From an uncultured Prevotella sp. (GTDB taxonomy: Bacteria; Bacteroidota; Bacteroidia; Bacteroidales; Bacteroidaceae), in the NCBI GenBank assembly GCA_905233825.1, contig CAJOFE010000017.1, forward strand, positions 1 to 64,000: 64,000 nt of DNA. The letters run 5' to 3'. The notes below the pieces were generated by a model, which was not told the origin of the DNA, made no database searches, and worked only from the letters and a program-made list of their open reading frames with translations. The position numbers and the translations under genes were made by a program. Shown here piece by piece: positions 52,501 to 59,444 of the stretch. The first letter of the stretch is position 1; each line of letters begins with the position of its first letter.

Positions 52501-53102
52501 ACTGCGAAGAACTGCCAGTCGATGTAGTGACCATCAGCCTCATCGAGGAAGGGTGAACAAGCGGTGTTACCTGGATCCTCAGTCACATCCAGACCCACAA
52601 AACCGGGGTTATTCTCCGGGGTGTAGTTGGGGTTCTTGGGAGAAGCCTGGAGGCGATAGGTCTTATCACCAGCGGCCACCACCTGCCAATAGTAGTTAGC
52701 CTGTGAGCCCAGATCGACGAACATGCTGGTGGGGCTGTCGAAGAAGACAAGCTTCCAAGCAGTCTTAGAGTTAGCATAGTCGTTGAACAACAGGGCGTTG
52801 TCTTCCAACGTCATGCCAGCAGGAACGGTGAAGCGAGCCAGCAACGGGGTCTCAGTAGTAATACTGACCTGGGTGCCCCAAGCATTGCCCTCACCGAAAT
52901 AGGCCTGCGAGCCCACATTGTAGAGGACATAGCAGTCACCAATCTGGAAATCAGCTGCTGTAGCGGCGAAGTTGTCGATGGTCAGACCACCAGGACCGAA
53001 GTCCGGCTCTAACGGCTCGGTACGCTCCACCAGATTGGCAGCGTTTGCGCTCAGCCCCATGAAGGCGAGTGCACTCAAAACGAGTAATTTCTTAATCTTC
53101 AT
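49560..53102 (-). CDS. Large secreted modular protein, 1180 residues, unknown
   Basis: Signal peptide (cleavage near SANA), an N-terminal beta-rich domain, then three related galactose-binding-like sandwich modules. These are recognised by openings NPNFDDASYDGW, NPDFEFGLSSGAAEGW and TPSFEKDGTNSIDGW, middle motifs YQELSGLPDGVY, WQEIKSAPAGVY and YQDVAGLPDGTY, and endings such as GKVRIGVKN and GKLRIGVQKE. Helical Ala/Glu-rich linkers (FIVAR-like) separate them. The C-terminus (EYYTLDGRKTAIVQKGILIQ) is a short sorting-type tail. No catalytic motif was seen, so it probably binds glycans at the surface. It may belong functionally with the neighbouring SusC/SusD operon, but it has its own promoter and terminator. 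Confidence 0.8.
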   Translation of the reverse strand: MKIKKLLVLSALAFMGLSANAANLVERTEPLEPDFGPGGLTIDNFAATAADFQIGDCYVLYNVGSQAYFGEGNAWGTQVSITTETPLLARFTVPAGMTLEDNALLFNDYANSKTAWKLVFFDSPTSMFVDLGSQANYYWQVVAAGDKTYRLQASPKNPNYTPENNPGFVGLDVTEDPGNTACSPFLDEADGHYIDWQFFAVPEWTTYYNQKDAYDAAMKLKAQIEVCESAGIDVSAAVAVYNNLDATAEQLNAATEALKEALASTISGGTAENPADATKLITNPNFDDASYDGWLGTAPNMVGSGSHGPANVAEKWNATFDTYQELSGLPDGVYALGAKTMFRGSWNDMVNGVEPAAKLYVTVAGEESLVPFNNAWSCLNTEPMAGDTYFGTTAAENNSGIYYSPNDPSAFRLYEEAGFYDTTLFFEMSGGKVRIGVKNPSMCSDGCDNWSCFDTFTLMYYGSDAAAYQKWVELSVPVVAIPEDALYTQSYYDAYQEAFSSGKATNKAEALAAIEAVKAVAAELQKNISLWEQLQKKADEAMVMISSSDYDGQLTTDDLADWLYEDYEEGILEEVALTNEEIEATIQHIQEMMDAVKAEYATKIEKGTDLTHWLNNPDFEFGLSSGAAEGWTVTRISGGNVTPGPLGTENDDAMIAAIGKTNHCFESWHCHDWDVWQEIKSAPAGVYQISVQGYVRCEAAGYTQGDEVDPATIPIKLYMNNATSVFPSVYSEEIAPEHFLDDGTLPVIESHSWTGAISTAPNSMGAASLCFAWGMYQVNTFGLVKEGESMRIGVKGKMDTDWWCIWDNFHIIYQGFDPEYVQPALEAALANIDLSKPMAKSLFEKASELEAAAKTAIEGKDGVKMFKVLSDVSDLVAEIDASVAIFAKLQTAVDNLMAEANESSSPFKKDALALVEEIQSAIDGYQLENEDVDTYMEKIAEMRTKLFLPAYDPDTVSDENPVDFTAVLQTPSFEKDGTNSIDGWVATGHKFGNDDQLFALALESWESVFHIYQDVAGLPDGTYTLKVNGWQRTASPTYLYAESGGVKFSKELIKQAEGLPGGMEAPSSLSGAVEQFSEDVFMNTLVVKVVDGKLRIGVQKEQTTGSDWIVLDNFQLWYHGTNSSLNPDTPESVESLVAGEPVKVEYYTLDGRKTAIVQKGILIQRTTYADGKVVVKKIRN

Positions 53103-53169
53103 AAGCGTTAATTTAAAAAGTTAGTAAATAGAATTGAATAACAATTAGGTTTGTTTGACATTTGGACTG

Positions 53170-53177
53170 CAAAGATA
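53170..53177 (-). promoter_or_regulatory. TAnnTTTG promoter of the 1180-residue protein gene
   Basis: TATCTTTG on the minus strand, leader about 67 nt. Confidence 0.7.
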
Positions 53178-53343
53178 AGAAATTTTTTCTAATATCCGCA
53201 TCTTTTTTCTAAGTTTTTTTTAATTTCGCCGCAAAAAGGTGTGTTTTTAACACTTCCGCTCCTCTAACACGCGCGCGTAAGCGCACAAAAATGAAAATTA
53301 TTGTAACATAAACTATAATGGAAAGAGGGGAAAAGAGTGTTCC

Positions 53344-53431
53344 ATTTTGCGTAGGCGCGTAAACCTTTTTGCGTACGCCCGTAAACCATTTTGCGTAGGC
53401 GCAAAAACCGTTTTGAAGCGTTCAAAAAACT
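53344..53431. repeat. 4 x 22-bp array (TTTTGCG units) after the sigma factor gene
   Basis: Four 22-bp units at 53344, 53366, 53388 and 53410. The first three share TTTTGCGTA-G/C-GC and end AAACC or AAAACC; the fourth is diverged but keeps spacing and symmetry (TTTTGAA-GCG-TTCAAAA). Unit three is a perfect TTTTGCG/CGCAAAA hairpin. Confidence 0.82.
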
Positions 53432-53450
53432 ACCAGCAACGCACATTTGT

Positions 53451-53960
53451 TCAGGAGCACGAAGTAAAACGAAGGAGAGAACGCACTTCCTTGCGGGCTT
53501 GACCTAAGCGATATTCCACAGCCTTGTAGTCAAGACCGAGGTGACGGGATATGTCAGCCACCTTCATGCCGTCGTAGAGATGCAACCTATAAATGTCAGC
53601 ACAGGATTGCGGCAACTTACCCAGCCGACGGTCGATGTGGCGCAAGGTATCGTGGACATAGACCACAGGCTCGATGTCGTAGTCGGCAGGCAGCACAGCC
53701 CGGACGTGCGCCTCGTAGGAACGCTGATAGTACAAGCGGCGATAGTAATCGGCAACAAGGTTTGCAGCCATCGTGTAGGTCAGGCTCGAGAGCGTTTCCT
53801 CGGCAATGACGCGACGGTTGTCGGCCAAGAGGCGCAGGAAGACCTCCTGCACCATATCCTCGGCCAGACACACGTCACCGCCGAGACGGCTGCTCACATA
53901 AGCGAGCAGCTCGTCGCGATGGTCGCGGTAGTATTGTTCTATCAGCTCTCTGTTTGTCAC
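53451..53960 (-). CDS. ECF-family RNA polymerase sigma factor
   Basis: A 169-residue alternative sigma factor with region 2 (LAEDMVQEVFLRLLADNR, core-binding and -10 recognition) and region 4 (LPQSCADIYRLHLYDGMKVADISRHLGLDYKAVEYRLGQARKEV, a helix-turn-helix for -35). The start is GTG 53960. No anti-sigma (FecR-like) gene follows; instead a 22-bp repeat array lies immediately downstream. It follows the GH43 gene by 11 bp, so it is likely cotranscribed with the GPH symporter and GH43 enzyme, an unusual place for an ECF factor. Target genes are unknown, though the neighbouring surface operons are candidates. Confidence 0.9.
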   Translation of the reverse strand: MTNRELIEQYYRDHRDELLAYVSSRLGGDVCLAEDMVQEVFLRLLADNRRVIAEETLSSLTYTMAANLVADYYRRLYYQRSYEAHVRAVLPADYDIEPVVYVHDTLRHIDRRLGKLPQSCADIYRLHLYDGMKVADISRHLGLDYKAVEYRLGQARKEVRSLLRFTSCS

Positions 53961-53971
53961 TATACTGATGG

Positions 53972-54973
53972 TTACTCGTTAATCACTGGCTCGATTGTGC
54001 CGTCCTCGCGATAGAAGAGGCGCTGCACCTTTAGCGAGCGCAGGTGGGTGATGTCGTTCGAAGGCACGCAATCGTGGAAGAACAGGTACCACTGCCCCTT
54101 GTATTCCACGATGCAGTGGTGAGTGGTCCATCCTACGACAGGCTCCAGGATGACGCCCTGATAGGTGAAGGGACCGTAGGGGTTGTCGCCAATGGCATAG
54201 CACAGGTAATGGGAGTCGCCAGTGGAGTAGCTGAAGTAGTACTTGCCCTGATACTTGTGCATCCATGAGGCCTCGAAGAAGCGATGCGGGTCGCCAGCCT
54301 TGAGGGGCTGTCCGTCCTTATCGACGATGAGCACCTGGCGCGGAGCCTCGGCAAACTGCAACAGGTCGTCGCTCATGCGAGCCATCAGGCTGGGCAGGGC
54401 AGGCATATCGGGAGCAGTATAAAGTTGTGTCTTCTTGTCTGGAGCTGGTCCAAGATCAATACCTTCCTTCAGCACCTTCTGTGGAGCCACGTTCCATTGC
54501 AGCTGTCCGCCCCAGAGGCCGCCATAGTAGCAATAGACCTGACCGTCATCATCCTTGAACATGCAGGGATCGATGCTATAGGCTCCTCGGATGGGATGCT
54601 CCTGAGGAATGAACGGGCCTTCGGGCTTATCGGCGATAGCCACACCGAGGTGGAACACACCATTGTAATCCTTGGCAGAGAAAATGAGGTAGTATTTGCC
54701 GTCTTTCTCAACGACGTCGCTGTCCCACATCTGCTTCTCGGCCCAGGGTACCTGATCGACATCGAGGATGACACCGTGGTCAGTAGCAGGGTCGGTCTCT
54801 ACATTATCGAAAGAGAGAACGTGGTAGTCGCGCATCTGGAAGTGACCGCCATCATCATCGAAGGCTGCACCTGCCTCCCAGTCGTGGGAGGGATAAATAT
54901 ACAAACGTCCGTTAAACACGTGGGCCGCAGGGTCGGCCATGTAGTCCTGGGGGAAAAGATACCTTGCTTTCAT
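53972..54973 (-). CDS. GH43-family glycoside hydrolase (intracellular)
   Basis: Five-bladed propeller glycosidase, probably a beta-xylosidase or alpha-L-arabinofuranosidase. The 333-residue product has the expected catalytic acids: base Asp in MADPAAHVF (14), pKa-modulating Asp in SIDPCMF (135) and acid Glu in FFEASWMHK (234). There is no signal peptide, so it acts in the cytoplasm on imported oligosaccharides. It is cotranscribed (21-bp gap) with a GPH sugar symporter, a common uptake-plus-hydrolysis pair for pentose oligosaccharides. Exact linkage specificity is not readable. Confidence 0.9.
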   Translation of the reverse strand: MKARYLFPQDYMADPAAHVFNGRLYIYPSHDWEAGAAFDDDGGHFQMRDYHVLSFDNVETDPATDHGVILDVDQVPWAEKQMWDSDVVEKDGKYYLIFSAKDYNGVFHLGVAIADKPEGPFIPQEHPIRGAYSIDPCMFKDDDGQVYCYYGGLWGGQLQWNVAPQKVLKEGIDLGPAPDKKTQLYTAPDMPALPSLMARMSDDLLQFAEAPRQVLIVDKDGQPLKAGDPHRFFEASWMHKYQGKYYFSYSTGDSHYLCYAIGDNPYGPFTYQGVILEPVVGWTTHHCIVEYKGQWYLFFHDCVPSNDITHLRSLKVQRLFYREDGTIEPVINE

Positions 54974-54994
54974 AGGAATGTATTGGTTTTACGT

Positions 54995-56410
54995 TTATTT
55001 TTCTTCAGCAGCTGCGCGCTCCCCAATCTCTTTGTTGATCTGGTCAAGCTTCTCATCCGTAAGAGGATACTTCTTAATAAGATATCCTACGACAATAAGA
55101 AGGATAGCAGGGATGATACAAGTGAAGCACAGAATTGCATTTTGTGCAGTTGTTGAATATTCATTCAGTTTGGGATAATAGGCATTGACCGGTGCACTGA
55201 TAAATGAGGCCAGGAATACCACGACGAAAATACCAAGCACGAGCTGGAGGCACTTGCTTGCCTTGAACTCCTCCCACATTTCGCGGAACGAAACAGGCTT
55301 CTCAGGTGTTGTGGTGATATTCTCCTTGCTGCCCATGAAGCAAAGCATCAAAAGGAAGAATCCGACGATAGCAAAGACACACGTAACCGTAAACCATGCC
55401 ATCGGACTAGTAGGCAAAGCAGACTCCTCGCTAGCGAAGTTAAAGCCAATCCATCCCATTACCAGAGGCGTAATCCAACCGGCAATTGAGAAGCCAGCTT
55501 TGAAGGCTACGCCAGCAAGAGCATTTACCGTAGCAGCAGGCCGGTTTCCGGTGCGATACTCAGCCTCAGTGATAACTTCAGGAACCAGCGCCCACATCAG
55601 AGAACCCACGAGAAGTCCCACACCCGTCATCACCTTTGCAATCTGAACAAGCGTGTTGAGACTTGAAACATCAAAGAACTTACCAATAGTGAATAGTATG
55701 GCAAATCCTATCAAGCCGATAGTGAGAAGTGTATAGTAAAGACCTTTTTTGCCTAACCATTTTTTCAGTATTGGCAGAGAAGGCAGGATGACGAAAGCAG
55801 GAATAGTGCCAATAGCCATAAAAGTTGCCTGATTCCAGTCAATGGCAGAATGGATACACATAGCGAGTCCAATGGGGAAGCCTGCCTGGACAATAATCTG
55901 ACCTAAGTTGGCGCATACCATTCGGGTAGAGGTAAGGATCAGCACCTCATCATTGTCACGGGTCATACTGGCCATGATTGAGCCGTACGGAATGTTCACC
56001 ACCGAATAGATCATACTCAGTACGGTATAGCTAAGAGCAGCATAGATCATCTTCATCGGCATAGACCAAGTAGCAGCCTGAGGAAGCATCAACAGGCAGG
56101 CAGCCACAGTAAGAGGAATACCACCGTAAAGAAGATAAGTGCGATACTTGCCTAACTTGGGGTTGCGGTTATCAATATATCGCCCCACTATAGGACTCCA
56201 GAAACAGTCGATGAGGCGAACCGTGAGAATCAGTCCACTGACAAAGGCAGCATTGATTTTTAATACCGTTGTAAGGTAAATCATCAAGTAGGTTGCTACC
56301 GTCTGGAAAATAAGGTTCTGCGCCAGGTCGCCCGAGCCGAAGCCAATGCGTTGGAGCCAAGACAGCTTGTAGAAGCCTTTAGTTTCACTTGAAGTTGCGT
56401 TTTGTGCCAT
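54995..56410 (-). CDS. GPH-family sugar:cation symporter
   Basis: A 471-residue inner-membrane transporter with twelve predicted helices, of the glycoside-pentoside-hexuronide family (XynB/MelB-like). Typical features are LSWLQRIGFGSGDLAQNLIFQ at the start, the motif RLIDCFWSPIVGRYIDNRNPKLGKYRTYLL after helix 2, and MTRDNDEVLILTSTRM in the middle. It should import xylosides or similar oligosaccharides for the GH43 enzyme just downstream. First gene of an operon that also includes the ECF sigma factor. Confidence 0.92.
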   Translation of the reverse strand: MAQNATSSETKGFYKLSWLQRIGFGSGDLAQNLIFQTVATYLMIYLTTVLKINAAFVSGLILTVRLIDCFWSPIVGRYIDNRNPKLGKYRTYLLYGGIPLTVAACLLMLPQAATWSMPMKMIYAALSYTVLSMIYSVVNIPYGSIMASMTRDNDEVLILTSTRMVCANLGQIIVQAGFPIGLAMCIHSAIDWNQATFMAIGTIPAFVILPSLPILKKWLGKKGLYYTLLTIGLIGFAILFTIGKFFDVSSLNTLVQIAKVMTGVGLLVGSLMWALVPEVITEAEYRTGNRPAATVNALAGVAFKAGFSIAGWITPLVMGWIGFNFASEESALPTSPMAWFTVTCVFAIVGFFLLMLCFMGSKENITTTPEKPVSFREMWEEFKASKCLQLVLGIFVVVFLASFISAPVNAYYPKLNEYSTTAQNAILCFTCIIPAILLIVVGYLIKKYPLTDEKLDQINKEIGERAAAEEK

Positions 56411-56450
56411 TTTGTTGCTTTGCTTTTAGTTATTATTTTATAATTTTGCG

Positions 56451-56458
56451 CAAAGGTA
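56451..56458 (-). promoter_or_regulatory. TAnnTTTG promoter of the GPH-GH43-sigma operon
   Basis: TACCTTTG on the minus strand, leader about 40 nt to ATG 56410. Confidence 0.7.
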
Positions 56459-56565
56459 ACTATTTTTCCGCTAAAAACGTCTTTCTATGTGTTACATAAA
56501 GATTGTTATTTGTGTCTTTTAACGAATAAAGGACAAAAAAGTAAGGTTTCACCGAAGTTTTTCTG

Positions 56566-56573
56566 TACTTTTG
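56566..56573 (+). promoter_or_regulatory. TAnnTTTG promoter of the sialate esterase gene
   Basis: TACTTTTG, 22 nt before ATG 56596. Confidence 0.65.
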
Positions 56574-56595
56574 CAACGCGAATAAACCAATAAAT

Positions 56596-58578
56596 ATGAA
56601 ACAGAAACTGATTCTGATGATGATGGCACTACTCTGCGTAATGACAGTAGCAGCCAAAGTAAGATTGCCTCAATTGTTCCAAGACGGCATGGTGTTGCAA
56701 CGCGGTGTGGCTATTCCCATATGGGGGTGGGCCGACAAGGGCGAACAGGTAAGCATCTGCTTAGCCGATAGCAAAGGAAAAGTGCTTAGCACTGCTTCTG
56801 CAACCTGCGACGAAGAAGGGTACTGGCGCGTCAGCCTGCCTTATAACAAGAAGATGAAAGCAGGAAGTGGCTATGAATTGAGGATTCAGAATGAAGAATT
56901 AAGTATAAAAGATGTATCGCTGGGGGACGTATGGCTCCTCAGCGGCCAGTCGAACATCGACGTCACTATCGAGCGTGTCTATCCCTGGTACGTCAAGGAG
57001 ATTGATGCATTCGACAACCCGCAAGTACGCCTGTTCCGTGTGCAGAACGAAACCAGTACTACCGGTACGAAGGATGACATCCGCCCCACCAGCATCAACT
57101 GGAAACCGTTGAACAAGCAGAATGCGTGGCTTTTCTCGGCCGTAGGCTCTTTCTTCGGCTTGCGCATGCAGCAGCAGACGGGCGTTCCACAGGGTATCAT
57201 CGTGAACAGTTGGGGCGGTACCCCTATCGAAGCGTGGATTTGTGCCGACACATTGCGCAAGGACTTCCCACAACTGGTAGAAAAGACACGGCTCTACGAC
57301 AATCCCGAATTTGTGCGCACCCAACAGCGCGCCAATATGATGATGAACCAGCAGTGGAGCAAGATGCTTGACGAAAAGGATCCTGGGAAAAAGGACGATT
57401 TCACCGCAATTGACTATAACGACTCCAATTGGGAAGAAGTGAACCAATATTCGATGGAATGGGCAAAAAACAACGGTCGCGGCATCATCGGTAGCATCTG
57501 GCTGCGCCAACACATCACCATCGACAAGGCACATGCTGGTCAACCTGCACGCCTGCTATTGGGCACCCTGTTTGATTCTGATGTCACCTACGTCAATGGT
57601 CGCCAAGTGGGTACTACGGGTTACCAGTATCCTCCACGTCGTTACGACATTCCCGAAGGACTGCTACGCGAGGGGGACAATGTCATTACCGTGCGCTTCA
57701 TCAATAAATATGGCACTGTGCACTTCATTCAGGAGAAGCCTTATGCATTGTGTTTCGGCGACGACCGTTTCAGCATAAACCCCATGCCTGCCGACCTAAT
57801 ACCGCTAAGCGAGACCTGGAAGCATCAAGCCGGCGCTGAGATGCCATCATGTCCCAGCAGCGATGTCAGCTTGCAGAACATGCCCACGACGCTCTACAAT
57901 GCCGTGCTACACCCCTTAGCCCCGATGGCGCTGGCCGGCGTGGTGTGGTATCAAGGTGAGTCAAACACTGGGGCCGATGCCCGCAACTATGCCCCCATGC
58001 TGCGCATGCTTATGAACAACTGGCGTGAGCGCTTTGAACAACCACAGCTGCCCTTTGTCATCGTACAGTTAGCCAACTATATGGCCTGTGTTCCACAACC
58101 CCAAAACACTGGATGGAGCCAGGTACGTGAGGCACAACGCACGGTAGCCGATGCTGATCCATACGCGGAGAGCGTGGTAAACATTGATTTGGGGGAAACC
58201 GTAGATATTCATCCTTTACGGAAGAAGGATGTGGCCGAGCGCATCGGGCTCTGCTTCGACAGGCTGGTGTTTGGAAAGAAGGTGAACCTATTCCCACGAA
58301 TCACTACCCATGAGGTAACAAACGACAAGGTCATCCTCACACTTGACCAACCACTGCGCGACGGCATACTGAAATACTTTGAATTAGCTGGTAGCGACGG
58401 CCGATTCATCAATGCAGAAGCCACAGCCACAGGCAACACCATTACGGTTTCAGTGCCAGCAGACTTAGCCAACGGGAAGCCTGTCACACTGCGCTATGCC
58501 TGGAAAGACAACCCTCTCGGAGTGGATGCCTACAGCCTTGAAGGACTACCACTAAGTCCCTTCGAACGACACCTCTGA
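56596..58578 (+). CDS. Secreted sialate O-acetylesterase
   Basis: Removes O-acetyl groups from sialic acid or another glycan before other enzymes act. The 660-residue protein has a signal peptide (about 20 residues), an SGNH hydrolase domain with the nucleophile motif LLSGQSNID, the GGTPIEAW block, GVVWYQGESN, and a late Asp-His segment in the ETVDIHPLRKKDVAERIG string. A beta-jelly-roll is inserted in the middle (IWLRQHITIDKAHAGQPARLLLG). Residues near 94-105 (ELRIQNEELSIKD) are coded by a heptamer array and replace the usual beta strand. It has its own promoter and a hairpin terminator. Confidence 0.9.
   Translation: MKQKLILMMMALLCVMTVAAKVRLPQLFQDGMVLQRGVAIPIWGWADKGEQVSICLADSKGKVLSTASATCDEEGYWRVSLPYNKKMKAGSGYELRIQNEELSIKDVSLGDVWLLSGQSNIDVTIERVYPWYVKEIDAFDNPQVRLFRVQNETSTTGTKDDIRPTSINWKPLNKQNAWLFSAVGSFFGLRMQQQTGVPQGIIVNSWGGTPIEAWICADTLRKDFPQLVEKTRLYDNPEFVRTQQRANMMMNQQWSKMLDEKDPGKKDDFTAIDYNDSNWEEVNQYSMEWAKNNGRGIIGSIWLRQHITIDKAHAGQPARLLLGTLFDSDVTYVNGRQVGTTGYQYPPRRYDIPEGLLREGDNVITVRFINKYGTVHFIQEKPYALCFGDDRFSINPMPADLIPLSETWKHQAGAEMPSCPSSDVSLQNMPTTLYNAVLHPLAPMALAGVVWYQGESNTGADARNYAPMLRMLMNNWRERFEQPQLPFVIVQLANYMACVPQPQNTGWSQVREAQRTVADADPYAESVVNIDLGETVDIHPLRKKDVAERIGLCFDRLVFGKKVNLFPRITTHEVTNDKVILTLDQPLRDGILKYFELAGSDGRFINAEATATGNTITVSVPADLANGKPVTLRYAWKDNPLGVDAYSLEGLPLSPFERHL
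56875..56909. repeat. 5 x 7-bp array (GAATTGA type) in the sialate esterase gene
   Basis: GAATTGA, GGATTCA, GAATGAA, GAATTAA and GTATAAA follow without gaps and code for YELRIQNEELSIK. The sequence is close to the one coding IENSELKI before the SusD gene at 33674. Confidence 0.72.
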
Positions 58579-58601
58579 CATCCTTTTGGTTAAATACGCT
58601 C

Positions 58602-58641
58602 GGAAATGCAAAAGAAAAAAGCGTTTTTCCTTTGCATTTCC
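58602..58641 (+). terminator. Hairpin after the sialate esterase gene, overlapping the next promoter
   Basis: Arms GGAAATGCAAA (58602-58612) and TTTGCATTTCC (58631-58641) with an inner A-run/T-run stem. The downstream arm supplies the TTTG (58631-58634) that serves as the -33 box of the next gene. Confidence 0.7.
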
Positions 58642-58653
58642 CATGTTTTTTCG

Positions 58654-58661
58654 TAACTTTG
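58654..58661 (+). promoter_or_regulatory. TAnnTTTG promoter of the DUF4468-like gene
   Basis: TAACTTTG with -33 TTTG (58631-58634) 19 bp upstream. Leader about 26 nt. Confidence 0.8.
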
Positions 58662-58687
58662 CCCCCATAAACCATTAAACACCATTT

Positions 58688-59428
58688 ATGGATATGAATA
58701 GTTACAAATTTTTCCTCATCGCCGCAATCTTTGCTGTCTTTGGCTTCATAGATACCCAGGCGCAAGTAATGAAGACCTCCGACTTAGAAAAGTATGCAAA
58801 GGAGCGTTATGGTGACAAGTGGCTTGACGCTGCTAAAAACCTCGTCACCGATCTAACACTCGACAGAAACGAGAGCCTGACCTACCAACAGGTCATCGAA
58901 GCACCAGGCAAGTCGAAAGATCAACTTTATGTTGCATTGAATTACTGGGCCACAGCTACCTTCAGAGACAACCAAGCCATCACGCTGAATGACAAAGAGG
59001 CTGGATGTATCATTATCTCATCGGCTATTGTTGACATTGCCCGTCACATGGGCACGATAAATAAATACTCGGTGAGCATCACCCCTATTATCCGCCTCGA
59101 CATTAAGGACGAGAAAGTCAGAATCACCTACACGGTGCAGAACTATGACATTCTGACCGATATCAGCGGTGGATGGCTCAGCCTGGTTGACTCCGACGAG
59201 CGTACTTACGGTGACTCTAAACGTAAAAAAGATGACAAAACTAATGCAAACCTCTACGATGAACAGTGGGAGATTGCCAAACACTATCCTTTTGTAGAGA
59301 AGGACGCCCAAAAACGAACCTGCGCCAAAGCATTAGTGATGACTCACGCCTATTCCAATGCTATCATCGATAAGGTGGAGGAGGCCATCACGAATGGTAT
59401 CGTGGGCAATGAGGATGATGACTGGTAA
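58688..59428 (+). CDS. Secreted DUF4468-like protein
   Basis: The 246-residue exported protein has a signal peptide (cleavage near TQAQ) and a compact alpha/beta domain (LTYQQVIEAPGKSKDQLYVALNYWATATF..., VSITPIIRLDIKDEKVRITYTVQNYDI) that resembles the TBP-like fold domain DUF4468 of Bacteroidetes. A Lys-rich loop and an acidic end (GNEDDDW) follow. Function unknown. It has its own strong promoter and lies 16 bp before the U32 peptidase gene, so it may lead the housekeeping run downstream. Confidence 0.75.
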   Translation: MDMNSYKFFLIAAIFAVFGFIDTQAQVMKTSDLEKYAKERYGDKWLDAAKNLVTDLTLDRNESLTYQQVIEAPGKSKDQLYVALNYWATATFRDNQAITLNDKEAGCIIISSAIVDIARHMGTINKYSVSITPIIRLDIKDEKVRITYTVQNYDILTDISGGWLSLVDSDERTYGDSKRKKDDKTNANLYDEQWEIAKHYPFVEKDAQKRTCAKALVMTHAYSNAIIDKVEEAITNGIVGNEDDDW

Positions 59429-59444
59429 TTTCCCTGTCGCTGGT

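Larger units (their letters stand above)
53103..53450. other. 348-bp gap between the large protein and the sigma factor genes
   Basis: No gene. From left to right: A/T-rich leader and promoter (53170), a GTGT/ACAC hairpin near 53240, a GC-alternating CGCGCGCG patch (53269), an A/T-rich part, and the 22-bp array at 53344-53431 right behind the sigma factor stop. Confidence 0.6.

Noticed and set aside
53344..53431. Possible CRISPR array
   Set aside because: The 22-bp units are directly contiguous with no unique spacers, and no cas genes are present. The same holds for the other 22-bp arrays.
53541..54014. Open frame of 157 codons antisense to the sigma factor gene
   Set aside because: The sigma factor on the other strand has full family motifs, and this frame has none.
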